Origin: Clavibacter sepedonicus | Lineage (GTDB): Bacteria > Actinomycetota > Actinomycetes > Actinomycetales > Microbacteriaceae | NCBI RefSeq assembly: GCF_000069225.1 | Contig: NC_010407.1 | Location: 1,674,001 to 1,738,000 of the forward strand | Reading direction: 5' to 3' | DNA length: 64,000 nt | Part shown: positions 44,893-54,273 of the stretch, piece by piece | Position numbering within the stretch: position 1 is the stretch's first letter | How the letters are laid out: every line of letters begins with the position of its first letter | Made by a program: the position numbers and the translations under genes | The notes under the pieces: generated by a model | The model's database searches: none | Seen by the model: only the letters and a program-made list of their open reading frames with translations | Told to the model about the DNA's origin: nothing

Positions 44893-45120
44893 CTAGGCGC
44901 GCTCGTCGAGCAGGCGGCTCGACTCGTCGTGCCAGCTCGTGGCGATTGCCGACAGCTTCTCCTGGTACTTCTTGCCGTGGTGGGCGCAGAAGAGGAGCTC
45001 GCTGCTGTTCACCTCGACGCGGATGTACGCCTGCGCGCCGCAGCTGTCGCAGCGGTCGTTGGCGGTGAGCTGGTGGTTGTCGAGCTCGTCCACGGGACGC
45101 TCGGTCGCGGTCGGTGTCAT
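44893..45120 (-). CDS. DUF7455 small zinc-binding protein
   Basis: 75 residues. Likely zinc site CxxC...CxxH in NDRCDSCGAQAYIRVEV and LLFCAHHGKKYQEKL. A conserved small actinobacterial protein usually found near sigA and the second topoisomerase genes, as here. Function unknown. ATG at 45120 with GGAGGGGAGC upstream, so it is a leadered gene. Confidence 0.87.
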   Translation of the reverse strand: MTPTATERPVDELDNHQLTANDRCDSCGAQAYIRVEVNSSELLFCAHHGKKYQEKLSAIATSWHDESSRLLDERA

Positions 45121-45334
45121 GTGATGCTCCCCTCCGGGTCGGGTCTGGGTCGAGCCGAATGGATCAAGTAGACCACGTGCTCCCGGCAGTCCACCCGACC
45201 GCGTCCGCCTGTTTCGCTCTGCGCGTAGGGCGCGGGGCGGGGGACGGCGATTCGCGAGGGGAGGCGGCGGGCGACGGTTAAGATCGATGTCGGCTCGCGT
45301 CCGGCGAATGCCGGACGTACATGGAGGACAGCAC

Positions 45335-47413
45335 GTGGCAGCATCCGATTATTCCGCCCGCCACCTCTCCGTCCTCGAGGGCCTCGAGGCGGTGCGCAAG
45401 CGGCCCGGCATGTACATCGGATCCACCGACTCGCGCGGCCTCATGCACTGCCTCTGGGAGATCATCGACAACAGCGTCGACGAGGCGCTCGGCGGGCACG
45501 GCGACCTGATCGACGTGCGGCTCCACCCCGACGGCAGCGTCGAGGTGCGCGACACCGCGCGCGGCGTCCCGGTCGACATCGAGCCCAAGACCGGGCTGTC
45601 CGGCGTCGAGGTCGTCTTCACCAAGCTGCACGCCGGCGGCAAGTTCGGATCCGGCTCGTACGCGTCCTCGGGCGGCCTGCACGGCGTGGGCGCGTCCGTC
45701 GTGAACGCCCTGTCGGAGCGCCTCGACGTCGAGGTGGACCGCGGCGGCAAGACGTACGCCATGTCCTTCCGACGCGGCGAGCCGGGCATCTTCGAGGACC
45801 AGGGGGAGGCGAGCCCCGACGCGCCGTTCCGCCCCTTCACGTCCGGCAGCGAGCTGCGGGTCGTGGGCAAGGTGCGCAAGGGCGTCACCGGCACGCGGAT
45901 CCGCTACTGGGCCGACCGGCAGATCTTCACCCGCGGCGCGTCCTTCCTCACCGAGGAGCTCCTCGGCCGCGCGCGCCAGACCGCGTTCCTCGTGCCCGGG
46001 CTCAGCATCGACATCAAGGACCTGCGCGGCGAGCAGCCCGTGCGCGAGTCCTTCCGGTTCGACGGCGGGATCGCGGAGTTCGTCGACCACCTGGCCGTCG
46101 ACGCGCCGCTGACGGACACCTGGCGGCTCGAGGGATCCGGCACGTTCACCGAGACGGTGCCCGTCCTCACGGACGGCGGGGCCATGGTGCCGACCGAGCT
46201 CACCCGAGAGTGCGCCGTCGACATCGCGCTCCGCTGGGGCACGGGGTACGACACCCGGTTCAAGTCGTTCGTCAACATCATCGCCACGCCCAAGGGCGGC
46301 ACCCACCAGGCAGGCTTCGAGGCGGGCCTGCTCAAGTTCGTGCGCGCGCAGGTCGAGGCCAACGCGCGGAAGCTCAAGGTCGGCACCGACAAGCTCGAGA
46401 AGGACGACGTGCTCGCGGGCCTCACCGCCGTGCTCACGGTGCGCTTCCCCGAGCCGCAGTTCGAGGGCCAGACCAAGGAGGTGCTCGGCACGCCGGCCGT
46501 CCGCGCCATCGTGTCGCAGGTCGTGCAGAAGGCCATGGCCGACCGCTTCGCGTCGCCGCGCCGCGAGGACAAGGCGCAGACCGCCGTGCTCCTCGAGAAG
46601 GTCGTGGGGGAGATGAAGTCGCGCATCTCGGCCCGGACCCACAAGGAGACCCAGCGGCGGAAGAACGCCCTCGAGAGCTCGTCGCTCCCGGCGAAGCTCG
46701 TGGACTGCCGCTCGAACGACGTCGCCAACAGCGAGCTCTTCATCGTCGAGGGCGACTCGGCGCTCGGCACGGCGAAGCTCGCGCGCGACAGCGAGTACCA
46801 GGCGCTGCTGCCCATCCGCGGCAAGATCCTGAACGTGCAGAAGGCGTCGCTGCCCGACATGCTCTCCAACACCGAGTGCGCGTCGATCATCCAGGTGCTG
46901 GGCGCGGGATCCGGCCGCACGTTCGACCTGTCGGCGGCGCGCTACGGGAAGATCATCATCATGAGCGACGCCGATGTCGACGGCGCCCACATCCGCACGC
47001 TGCTGCTCACGCTCTTCTTCCGCTACATGCGGCCGATGATCGACGAGGGCCGCGTGTTCGCCGCGGTGCCGCCGCTGCACCGCGTCGTGGTCATGAACCC
47101 CGGCTCGAAGCCCAATGACGTGATCTACACCTACTCGGAGCGCGAGCTGGCGGCCGTGCTCGCCCAGGCGAAGCGGCAGGGCAAGCGCTACCAGGACCCG
47201 ATCCAGCGGTACAAGGGCCTGGGGGAGATGGGCGCCGACCAGCTGGCGACGACCACCATGGACCGGCGCAACCGCACGCTCCGGCGCGTGCGGGTCGATG
47301 ACGCCGAGGCCGCCACGCGCATGTTCGAGCTGCTGATGGGCAACGACGTCGCACCCCGCAAGGAGTTCATCATCGACGGCGCCGGATCCGTGCGGGACCG
47401 CATCGACGTGTGA
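45335..47413 (+). CDS. parE: Type IIA topoisomerase B subunit (ParE/GyrB-like)
   Basis: 692 residues. GHKL ATPase: EIIDNSVDEALGGHGD, GGLHGVGASVVNALSE; transducer Lys in the KGGTHQAGF region; TOPRIM: ELFIVEGDSALGTAKLARD and IIMSDADVDGAHIRTLLL. It works with the A subunit coded convergently downstream. Actinobacteria of this family also have gyrAB near dnaA, so this is probably the decatenating pair, though GyrB cannot be excluded from sequence alone. GTG at 45335 with GGAGGA 7 nt upstream. Confidence 0.92.
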   Translation: MAASDYSARHLSVLEGLEAVRKRPGMYIGSTDSRGLMHCLWEIIDNSVDEALGGHGDLIDVRLHPDGSVEVRDTARGVPVDIEPKTGLSGVEVVFTKLHAGGKFGSGSYASSGGLHGVGASVVNALSERLDVEVDRGGKTYAMSFRRGEPGIFEDQGEASPDAPFRPFTSGSELRVVGKVRKGVTGTRIRYWADRQIFTRGASFLTEELLGRARQTAFLVPGLSIDIKDLRGEQPVRESFRFDGGIAEFVDHLAVDAPLTDTWRLEGSGTFTETVPVLTDGGAMVPTELTRECAVDIALRWGTGYDTRFKSFVNIIATPKGGTHQAGFEAGLLKFVRAQVEANARKLKVGTDKLEKDDVLAGLTAVLTVRFPEPQFEGQTKEVLGTPAVRAIVSQVVQKAMADRFASPRREDKAQTAVLLEKVVGEMKSRISARTHKETQRRKNALESSSLPAKLVDCRSNDVANSELFIVEGDSALGTAKLARDSEYQALLPIRGKILNVQKASLPDMLSNTECASIIQVLGAGSGRTFDLSAARYGKIIIMSDADVDGAHIRTLLLTLFFRYMRPMIDEGRVFAAVPPLHRVVVMNPGSKPNDVIYTYSERELAAVLAQAKRQGKRYQDPIQRYKGLGEMGADQLATTTMDRRNRTLRRVRVDDAEAATRMFELLMGNDVAPRKEFIIDGAGSVRDRIDV

Positions 47414-47435
47414 GCCGCCGGCCGCGTGCCGGATG

Positions 47436-47476
47436 CGGCGACGGCCACGGACCCTCGTGGTCCGCGGCCGTCGCCG
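47436..47476. terminator. Terminator hairpin between parE and parC
   Basis: CGGCGACGGCC and GGACC pair with GGTCC and GGCCGTCGCCG around CTCGT, with a 2-nt internal loop. Lies between the convergent topoisomerase genes. Confidence 0.85.
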
Positions 47477-47494
47477 TGCGTGCTGCCGACGCGC

Positions 47495-50041
47495 CTAGGT
47501 CTCCAGCGGCGCGGAGCCGTCCTCGGCCGACGGCTCGACGACGCCGACGGCGGCGCCGGACGCGGCATCCGGCGCCTCGGCCGGGGTGACCGCCTGGCCG
47601 ACGCTGCCGATCGGCTTCTCCAGCGGGATGCCCGAGCCGTCGCGCTTCATGCCCGTGGGCGGCAGCTGGCGGACCTCTCCCGCCGGCCCCACGGCGAGCG
47701 CGGGGCCGGGGCCCACCCAGGCCAGGGCGAGGTGGTCCTCGCCCTTCAGGTACGCGTGCGCGCGGACCCCGCCCGTGGCGCGGCCCTTGCGCGGGAAGTC
47801 GCCGAACGCGGACACCTTGGCGCGTCCCGGATCCACGCCGGCGATGGTGGCGGACGACGCCGAGACGGTGACGACCTCCGCGCCCTCGGGAGCGACGGAG
47901 GAGAAGAACAGCACGTGCGCGCCCGCGCCGAGGTTGACACCCGCGATTCCGCCCGCCTGCACGCCCTGCGGCCGCACCGAGACCGCGGGGAAGTGCAGCA
48001 GCTGCGCCTCGCTGGTGACGAAGACGAGCTCGTCGGTCTCCGCGCCCTGCCGCGCCCCGACGACCTCGTCGCCCTTCTTCAGCGCGATGACCTCGTACTC
48101 GGGCTTCGCGGGCAGGGCGGACGGGGCGACGCGCTTCACGACGCCCTGGCGCGTGCCGAGGGCGATGGCCTCATCGGTGCCGAGCGCCACGAGCGCGACG
48201 ACGCGCTCCTTCCGGTCCGTGAGGCCGAGGTAGTCGCGGATCCGCACGCCGGCGCCCAGCTGCACGCTCGCGACCGGCACGACGGGGAGGTCGACGGGCG
48301 TCATGGTGATGAGGCGGCCGGTGTTCGTGATCGCGCCGATGCGGGTGCGGCTCGTGGTCTCGATCGCCGTGAGGACGGCGTCGTGCGAGCTGCGGCGGAC
48401 CGTCTGCAGGGGCGTCCCCGGTGCATCCGTCGGCAGGTCGACGCGGACGGCGCGGCCCGTCGTCGACAGCAGCACCCGGCAGGGCACGTCGGCGATCTCG
48501 AGGACGGGCGCCGCCCGGCGGCTCGACGCCCCGGCCACGCTGGGTGCGGCCTCGGTGAGCAGCGTGCGGCGCGGCGTCCCGAACCGGTCGGCGACCTCCT
48601 GCAGCTCGGTCGAGACGAGGGCGCGCAGCCGGCGCGGGTCGGCGAGGATCGCCTCGAGCTCCGCGATCTCGGCCTGCAGCCTGTCGCGCTCCTCCTCCAG
48701 CTCGATGCGGCTGAACCGTGTGAGCCGACGGAGGCGGAGCTCGAGGATGTAGTCGGCCTGCAGCGTCGAGAGGTCGAAGACGTCCATGAGGCGGGCGCGC
48801 GCCTGCTCGGTGTCGTCGCTGCCGCGGATGACTTGGATCACCTCGTCGATGTCGAGGATCGCGATGAGCAGGCCGAGCACGAGGTGCAGCCGCTCCTGCC
48901 GCCGGGCGAGGCGGTACCGCGTGCGGCGCGTGACCACGTCGAGCCGGTGCGCCACGTAGACCTGCAGCAGCTCCTTCAGTCCCAGCGTCTGCGGGCTGCC
49001 GTCGACGAGCGCGACGTTGTTGATGCTGAACCCGTCCTCGAGCGGGGTGTAGCGGTACAGCTGCTCGAGCACGGCCTCGGGGTTGAAGCCCGTCTTGATC
49101 TCGATGACTAGCCGCAGCCCGTGCGTGCGGTCGGTGAGGTCGGTGACGTTGGTGATCCCGGACAGCTTCTTGTTCTGGACGCCGTCCTTGATCTTCTCGA
49201 TGACCTTCTCGGGCCCGACGAGGTACGGCAGCTCGGTGACGACCAGCCCCGACTTCCGGGGGGTGAGGCTCTCGACGGAGACGCGCGCGCGGGTCTTGAA
49301 GCTGCCGCGGCCGGTGAGGTACGCGTCCTTGACCCCCGACAGACCGATGATCGTGCCGCCCGTGGGCAGGTCGGGCCCCGGGACGAACGCCATGAGGTCG
49401 TCGAGGGTCGCGTCGGGGTGGTCGATGAGGTGCCGCGCGGCGCCGACGACCTCGATGAGGTTGTGCGGCACCATGTTCGTCGCCATGCCGACCGCGATGC
49501 CGCTCGCGCCGTTGACGAGCAGGTTCGGGAAGGCGGCGGGGAGCACGGCCGGCTGCATGAAGGCGTTGTCGTAGTTCGGGACGAAGTCGACGACGTCCTC
49601 GTCGAGCCCCTCGACCATCGCGAGCGCGGACGCGGCGAGCCGGGCCTCCGTGTAGCGGGGCGCGGCCGGCCCGTCGTCGAGCGAACCGAAGTTGCCGTGC
49701 CCGTCGATGAGCGGCACCCGGAGCGTGAACGGCTGCGCCATGCGCACCATCGCGTCGTAGATGGCGGAGTCGCCGTGGGGGTGGAGCTTCCCCATCACCT
49801 CGCCCGTGACGCGCGCGCTCTTCACGTGCCCGCGGTCGGGGCGCAGGCCCATCTCGCTCATCTGGTAGAGGATGCGGCGCTGCACGGGCTTGAGCCCGTC
49901 GCGCGCGTCGGGCAGGGCGCGCGAGTAGATGACCGAGTACGCGTACTCGAGGAACGAGTTCTCCATCTCGGTGGAGACGTCGACGTCCTCGATGCGCTCG
50001 GAGGGCTCGTCGGGCGTGGTGTGCGTGGTGGAGGGACTCAT
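47495..50041 (-). CDS. parC: Type IIA topoisomerase A subunit (ParC/GyrA-like)
   Basis: 848 residues. The catalytic Tyr130 is in APRYTEARL; the quinolone-determining region is [18 protein letters not shown] with Ser92. A coiled-coil gate and a beta-pinwheel C-terminal domain follow (blades such as [16 protein letters not shown]). The strict GyrA box is not obvious, favouring ParC. Ends tail to tail with parE across a hairpin. ATG at 50041, weak AGAGAG upstream. Confidence 0.92.
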   Translation of the reverse strand: MSPSTTHTTPDEPSERIEDVDVSTEMENSFLEYAYSVIYSRALPDARDGLKPVQRRILYQMSEMGLRPDRGHVKSARVTGEVMGKLHPHGDSAIYDAMVRMAQPFTLRVPLIDGHGNFGSLDDGPAAPRYTEARLAASALAMVEGLDEDVVDFVPNYDNAFMQPAVLPAAFPNLLVNGASGIAVGMATNMVPHNLIEVVGAARHLIDHPDATLDDLMAFVPGPDLPTGGTIIGLSGVKDAYLTGRGSFKTRARVSVESLTPRKSGLVVTELPYLVGPEKVIEKIKDGVQNKKLSGITNVTDLTDRTHGLRLVIEIKTGFNPEAVLEQLYRYTPLEDGFSINNVALVDGSPQTLGLKELLQVYVAHRLDVVTRRTRYRLARRQERLHLVLGLLIAILDIDEVIQVIRGSDDTEQARARLMDVFDLSTLQADYILELRLRRLTRFSRIELEEERDRLQAEIAELEAILADPRRLRALVSTELQEVADRFGTPRRTLLTEAAPSVAGASSRRAAPVLEIADVPCRVLLSTTGRAVRVDLPTDAPGTPLQTVRRSSHDAVLTAIETTSRTRIGAITNTGRLITMTPVDLPVVPVASVQLGAGVRIRDYLGLTDRKERVVALVALGTDEAIALGTRQGVVKRVAPSALPAKPEYEVIALKKGDEVVGARQGAETDELVFVTSEAQLLHFPAVSVRPQGVQAGGIAGVNLGAGAHVLFFSSVAPEGAEVVTVSASSATIAGVDPGRAKVSAFGDFPRKGRATGGVRAHAYLKGEDHLALAWVGPGPALAVGPAGEVRQLPPTGMKRDGSGIPLEKPIGSVGQAVTPAEAPDAASGAAVGVVEPSAEDGSAPLET

Positions 50042-50126
50042 GGACTCTCTGGGTCGGGATCGGCGCTGCGCCTGATCGGCGTCGTGACGCGGATGCGGGC
50101 CGGGCTGCTGTGCCAGACTGGGCCGG

Positions 50127-51266
50127 ATGGCCCCCATGCTACCGGCGCCCGGATCCAGCCGGATGAGCCTCACCGCGGTCATGCCCGGCTGCCTCGCCGC
50201 CCTCGCGGGGGAGGAGTCGGAAGCCGGCCTCCCGCCCGTCGACCGTGCGGTCGTCGTGCTCGTCGACGGGCTCGGATCCGCCGCCCTCCGAGCCCGCGCC
50301 GGACACGCCCGCCACCTCGTGCAGGGCTGGCGGAAGAAGGACGTCGTCGACGTCGGGTTCCCCACCACGACGGCGGCCAGCATCACCTCCCTCACCACCG
50401 GCGTGCGCGCGGGCGAGCACGGGCTCGTCGGCTACAGCGCGCTGGATCCCGCGCACGACCGCGTCCTCAAGCTGCTGTCCGGATGGGACGCGCGCAGCGT
50501 CCCGGACCAGTGGCAGCCGGTGCCGACCGCCTTCGAGCGAGCGGTCGCCGCGGGCATCCCCGCGTTCGTCGTCGGCTCGGCCCGCTACGCCGGATCCGGG
50601 TTCTCGCGCGCCGCGCTGCGCGGCGCGACCTACGTCGCCGCCGAGTCGATCGCGGACCGCTTCGCGACCACGCGCGAGCTCATGGACCGGGAGCCGCGCG
50701 CGCTCGTCTACCTCTACGTCCCCGAGCTCGACCAGGCCGCCCATTCGCACGGCTGGGAGTCCGACCGCTGGCTCCGCGGCCTCGAGGAGCTCGACCAGGC
50801 GGCGGGCCCCTTCCTCGACCGCCTCGGCCCGCGCGAGGGTGCGCTGATCACCGCCGACCACGGCATCGTCGACGTGCCCGCTGGATCCCAGATCCTGTTC
50901 GACCGCGTGCCCGAGCTGGTCGCGGGCGTCCGGCACGTCGCGGGGGAGCCGCGCTGCCTGCACCTGCACCTCGAACCGGGCGCGGACGCCGACGGCCTGG
51001 CCGACGCCTGGCGCGCCTCGGAGGGGACGCGCGCCCACGTCGCGACGCGCGCCGAGGCGATCGCCGCCGACTGGTACGGGCCGGTCCGGGAAGGTGTCGC
51101 CGCGCGCATCGGCGACGTGATCGTCGCGACGCGCTCGCTCATCGCGTACTACGACGGCCGCCCGCGAGACCAGGGCGCCCGTCGGATGATCGGTCAGCAC
51201 GGGGCGTTCTCGGACGAGGAGCGCCTGGTGCCGCTCATCCGCGCCGGCGCCTTCGCCCGCGGCTGA
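50127..51266 (+). CDS. Alkaline phosphatase-superfamily phosphodiesterase
   Basis: 379 residues. Nucleotide pyrophosphatase/phosphodiesterase type: metal Asp in [16 protein letters not shown], nucleophile Thr in [17 protein letters not shown], second metal group in [16 protein letters not shown], and [11 protein letters not shown]. It hydrolyses a phosphodiester or pyrophosphate; the substrate is unknown. No signal peptide, so cytosolic. CAGACT lies 7 nt before the ATG, a possible leaderless start. Divergent from parC and convergent with sepH. Confidence 0.87.
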   Translation: MAPMLPAPGSSRMSLTAVMPGCLAALAGEESEAGLPPVDRAVVVLVDGLGSAALRARAGHARHLVQGWRKKDVVDVGFPTTTAASITSLTTGVRAGEHGLVGYSALDPAHDRVLKLLSGWDARSVPDQWQPVPTAFERAVAAGIPAFVVGSARYAGSGFSRAALRGATYVAAESIADRFATTRELMDREPRALVYLYVPELDQAAHSHGWESDRWLRGLEELDQAAGPFLDRLGPREGALITADHGIVDVPAGSQILFDRVPELVAGVRHVAGEPRCLHLHLEPGADADGLADAWRASEGTRAHVATRAEAIAADWYGPVREGVAARIGDVIVATRSLIAYYDGRPRDQGARRMIGQHGAFSDEERLVPLIRAGAFARG

Positions 51267-51277
51267 CCTGCGGGACG

Positions 51278-51315
51278 ACGACGGCCGGACCGCCCGCGGG
51301 GCGGCCGGAGGTCGT
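51278..51315. terminator. Terminator hairpin before sepH
   Basis: ACGAC, CCGG and CCGCC pair with GGCGG, CCGG and GTCGT, with small internal loops. Between the phosphodiesterase and sepH stops. Confidence 0.75.
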
Positions 51316-51321
51316 GCGGGG

Positions 51322-52512
51322 TCAGGCCAGGTGGTCGTCGTCGCTGCGGGCGCCGAACACGATCTCGTCCCAGCTCGGCATCGCCGTGCGCCCGCGGCGG
51401 CCGGACGGCTTCGCGGAACCGCGGCCCTCGCCGGTCCCGGGCGTGCGCAAGCCCTCGTCGTCGGACTCGTCGCGCGGGCGGTCGCGGCCGGTGTCGACAC
51501 GGCCGACGCCGGGGATCACCGCGGACCGCAGCGGCGGCGCGGAGCGCTGCCCGCCGCGAGGGCGAGAGAGGGGCTCGTCGCGCCGGGCGGCAGGAGCGGG
51601 CGCCTCCTCGACCGGGTCGTCGCCCTCGTCCTCGCGCGGCACGGACTCCCGCTCACCCCGGCGACGGCGGAGCGCCTCGAGCAGGTCGGCGGTCTCGTTC
51701 AGCTCGACTTGCGCCACGCGCGCCGGCTGCTGTGTTCCCGCGGGGTGGTTGCCCTGCCGTCCGAGGTGCGACACGGACGCGCCCTCGTCACGGCGGTGCG
51801 CCTCCCAGGGCTGGGGAGCGGTGTCCTGCGTGCTCGACGCCGTCGGCTCGGGCAGGCGGAAGGCGCCGCTGTCGAAGCGCGTGACGCCGTCCTCCTGGTG
51901 CGTGTCCGGGGCCTCGGGCGGCAGCGCGCGGAGGCGGGGGATGAGCGCGCCGCGGATCTCGCCCTGCTGCGAGAGGGTGATCGCCTCGTTGTTGGCGGGG
52001 GAGAGCGCGTGCTTCTTCGGGTCGTAGGACCAGCGCGCGTCGTGCTCGATCTCCTCGCTGGTGAAGGCGGCCTTCACGACCCAGCCGCCGAGCTGCTCCT
52101 TCCAGCTGCTCCAGCGCACCTCCTGCGCACCGAGCGACTCGAGGCGCTCCTCGATGACCTGGCCGAAGAGCGTGCCCTGCCCCATCGGGTCGACCTCGAT
52201 GGCGGTGTGCACGGGGACCTTCATGGCGCTGCGCACGACGTGCTCGCGCTCGGCGACGACGGGGCCCTCGAACTTGCGCACGTACTCCACGGACGCCCCG
52301 GTCTCCCGTGCGACGTCCTCGGCGCTCATGCCCTGCCGGATGAACGACTGGATGATGCGCGGGGCGGCCTTCCGCGGCGGGCCGCCGTCGGCGGACTGGC
52401 GACGGAGCGCCGAGCGGAAGGAGTCGTCCATCACGAGACGGTGCCGTTCACCGCCCGGGGTCTCCACGACGAGGGCGCCGTCCTCGACTCCGACGATTTT
52501 CAGATCCTGCAT
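51322..52512 (-). CDS. sepH: Septation protein SepH (DUF3071)
   Basis: 396 residues. N-terminal DUF3071 with a helix-turn-helix-like part: MQDLKIVGVEDGALVVETPG, RIIQSFIRQGMSAEDVARET and VREHVV-type helices around residue 90. The C-terminal half is long, charged and disordered (RDEPLSRPRGGQRS, ending MPSWDEIVFGARSDD). SepH in Streptomyces and Mycobacterium binds FtsZ and promotes Z-ring assembly. ATG at 52512; divergent from the DUF4193 gene. Confidence 0.92.
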   Translation of the reverse strand: MQDLKIVGVEDGALVVETPGGERHRLVMDDSFRSALRRQSADGGPPRKAAPRIIQSFIRQGMSAEDVARETGASVEYVRKFEGPVVAEREHVVRSAMKVPVHTAIEVDPMGQGTLFGQVIEERLESLGAQEVRWSSWKEQLGGWVVKAAFTSEEIEHDARWSYDPKKHALSPANNEAITLSQQGEIRGALIPRLRALPPEAPDTHQEDGVTRFDSGAFRLPEPTASSTQDTAPQPWEAHRRDEGASVSHLGRQGNHPAGTQQPARVAQVELNETADLLEALRRRRGERESVPREDEGDDPVEEAPAPAARRDEPLSRPRGGQRSAPPLRSAVIPGVGRVDTGRDRPRDESDDEGLRTPGTGEGRGSAKPSGRRGRTAMPSWDEIVFGARSDDDHLA

Positions 52513-52838
52513 GGGTTCCACGCCTCTCGCGCTCACTGGACGATTCACGATCGCACGAGTCGGCCCCTCTTCCGGGGAATACGCGTGGCGCGCCGCGACT
52601 TGAGTCCGACGAGAGCGCCGGAGGGCGGGATCGCAGGCCCCGCAGGCAGGTTGTTCGTGCGCGAACGGTGTACCGTGTGAGTCCGCATCCGCGGCCCGGG
52701 CACGGGCCGGCTCCCCGCATCCAAACCGCCGATCAGGAGCCCCGAGAGGGGCCCGGAGGACGGTTTGCTATCCGGATGCGATTCATGCAAACTGTGCCCG
52801 CCGATTCCGTTCGGCGGTTATTCGAGAAGTGGACAGGA
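52513..52838. other. 326-bp intergenic region with structured leader
   Basis: Between divergent sepH and DUF4193 genes. It holds a possible -10 (TACCGT near 52671), a 63-nt three-tier hairpin (52717-52779), and a 7-bp hairpin with a 6-nt loop (CCGCCGA 52798-52804, TCGGCGG 52811-52817) 21 nt before the DUF4193 ATG. I see no gene in it. Confidence 0.6.
52717..52779 (+). promoter_or_regulatory. Three-tier RNA hairpin, candidate cis-regulatory leader
   Basis: Outer GCATCC/GGATGC, middle AAACCG/CGGTTT, inner GCCCC/GGGGC capped by a GAGA (GNRA) tetraloop. A GGAGGA sequence lies inside the 3' side. The layered pairing suggests a folded leader RNA rather than a simple terminator. No known riboswitch class is recognised. 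Confidence 0.5.
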
Positions 52839-53132
52839 ATGGCAACTGATTACGACGCCCCGCGCAAGACGGAGGACGACTCCGACTCGATCGAGGCTCT
52901 GAAGGAGCGCGTCCCGGACCGCATGTCCGGGGTCGTGGACGTCGACGATGCCGACAACCCCGGGAGCTTCGACCTCGCCGGAGCCGACCTCTCCGACCTC
53001 GAGCTCGAGACGGTGGTGCTCCCGCCCCAGGCGGACGAGTTCACCTGCGTGAGCTGCTTCCTCGTGAAGCACCGCTCGCAGATCGACCACCAGGAGAAGC
53101 TCGGGCCCATCTGCCAGGAGTGCGCCGCCTAG
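52839..53132 (+). CDS. DUF4193 zinc-ribbon protein
   Basis: 97 residues. Acidic middle (VVDVDDADNPGSFDLAGADL) and a C-terminal zinc ribbon with two CxxC pairs, FTCVSCFLVKHRSQI and GPICQECAA. Highly conserved in actinobacteria; function unknown. ATG at 52839 preceded by GGACAGGA. The TAG stop is part of the 6-bp target duplication of the insertion sequence that follows, so the protein remains intact. Confidence 0.92.
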   Translation: MATDYDAPRKTEDDSDSIEALKERVPDRMSGVVDVDDADNPGSFDLAGADLSDLELETVVLPPQADEFTCVSCFLVKHRSQIDHQEKLGPICQECAA

Positions 53133-53133
53133 A
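53128..53133 (+). repeat. Target-site duplication, left copy
   Basis: CCTAGA immediately outside the left inverted repeat; the same 6 bp follow the right one. It includes the TAG stop of the DUF4193 gene. Confidence 0.85.
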
Positions 53134-53161
53134 TGTACTGGGTCATGACGTTGGTGACACT
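53134..53161 (+). repeat. Left terminal inverted repeat of the IS
   Basis: Starts TGTACTGGGTCATGACG. Differs from the right end (read inward) at two positions. Confidence 0.9.
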
Positions 53162-54105
53162 CGGGCCGCGGGCGTGAGCCCGTGGCTTGAGTGGATTCGT
53201 TCAGTGTTGTAGTGCTCGATGAAGGGGTCAAGCGCGTCGGCCCGGTGTTGGTTGCCGGTGAAGGGTTGCCGGTAGGCCCACTCGGTCGCGAGGGTCCGGT
53301 TGAAGCGCTCGACCTTGCCGTTCTGCCAGGGGCAGTGCGGGCGGATGAACTTCTGCCGCGCGCCCAGGTCCTGGACGGCGTTCTTGAACACGGTCGAGTG
53401 CCGGTAGGCGAACGCGTTGTCCGTGATGACCCGCTCGATCCGGGTGATCCCATGCCCGGCGAAGTACGCCGCTGCGCGGGTCAGGAACCCGGCCGCGGTC
53501 GCGCCTTTCTCATCGGGATGGATCTCCGCGTAGGCGAGACGGGTGTGGTCATCGACCGCGGCATGGACGTAATCGAACCCGATCCCGCGGCCGCGGACCT
53601 GCTCGCTGCGCCCGTGGACCCGCCAGCCGCCTCCGTCCGGGATCCTCCCGAGCTTCTTCACGTCCACGTGGATCAGATCACCCGGATGCTCGTGCTCATA
53701 CCGGTGCGCCGTTGACCGGGATGCCCGGATCACGGCCCCGGTGACGGGGTCCAACCATGCCAACGGCGGCGCCCCGTGCCGGCGCAGGATGCGGGAGATC
53801 GTACGGGATGGAACACCTGTCACCGGCGCCAGCCGCGCAGGACCCGCCCGCAACTGGGCCCGCGCTTCCAGCACGGCCCGTTCCCGCTCCGGGCTCGTTC
53901 GCCTCGGTACTGACCGGGGCCGCGATGACCGATCCGTCAGCCCTCGCAGCCCCTCGGCACGGAACCGGTTCACCCATCGATGCGCGCACTGCCGCGACAC
54001 CCCCAGCTCCCGCGCGACGTGCGCGACCGGCCGACGATCCTCCACCACCCGCCGCACGAGGAGAACCCTCCCGTGAACCGTCAGACGAGCATTACCGTGG
54101 GACAT
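53143..54105 (-). CDS. IS481-family transposase
   Basis: 320 residues. N-terminal helix-turn-helix (VAHVARELGVSRQCAHRWVN), a second helix-turn-helix region near 95-112, and a DDE integrase core with Asp148 (GDLIHVDVKKLG), Asp229 (RVITDNAFAYRH) and Glu266 (WQNGKVERFNRTL). It appears complete and active. The gene fills nearly the whole element and stops inside the left inverted repeat. Confidence 0.96.
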   Translation of the reverse strand: MSHGNARLTVHGRVLLVRRVVEDRRPVAHVARELGVSRQCAHRWVNRFRAEGLRGLTDRSSRPRSVPRRTSPERERAVLEARAQLRAGPARLAPVTGVPSRTISRILRRHGAPPLAWLDPVTGAVIRASRSTAHRYEHEHPGDLIHVDVKKLGRIPDGGGWRVHGRSEQVRGRGIGFDYVHAAVDDHTRLAYAEIHPDEKGATAAGFLTRAAAYFAGHGITRIERVITDNAFAYRHSTVFKNAVQDLGARQKFIRPHCPWQNGKVERFNRTLATEWAYRQPFTGNQHRADALDPFIEHYNTERIHSSHGLTPAARVSPTS

Positions 54106-54173
54106 CGAGGCCTCCTGGCGATGGTTGAACTGAACAGCTCCATCAAGCCAGGAGGCCTCTTCACACGCCCCGA

Positions 54174-54201
54174 AGTGTCACCAACGTCATGGCCGAGTAC
54201 A
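54174..54201 (-). repeat. Right terminal inverted repeat of the IS
   Basis: Read inward it begins TGTACTCGGCCATGACG, matching the left end but for two bases. Confidence 0.9.
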
Positions 54202-54207
54202 CCTAGA
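54202..54207 (+). repeat. Target-site duplication, right copy
   Basis: CCTAGA directly after the right inverted repeat. Confidence 0.85.
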
Positions 54208-54226
54208 GCGTCGCCGGGCGAGAGCC

Positions 54227-54258
54227 CCCCCTGAGGACAGAATCCCCCTGAGGACAGA
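54227..54258 (+). repeat. Two 15-bp direct repeats, 17-bp period
   Basis: CCCCCTGAGGACAGA at 54227-54241 and again at 54244-54258. Lies in the short gap between the IS and the DUF3093 gene. No function evident. Confidence 0.8.
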
Positions 54259-54273
54259 GCGCCTCACCGCACG

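Larger units (their letters stand above)
53134..54201. mobile_element. IS481-family insertion sequence (IS1121-like), 1068 bp
   Basis: Bounded by 28-bp imperfect inverted repeats (53134-53161 and 54174-54201, 26 of 28 matching) and 6-bp direct repeats CCTAGA. It carries one intact transposase on the minus strand. Length and family fit my memory of IS1121 from Clavibacter sepedonicus; identity needs a database comparison. Intact ends and duplication suggest a recent, complete insertion. Confidence 0.93.
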
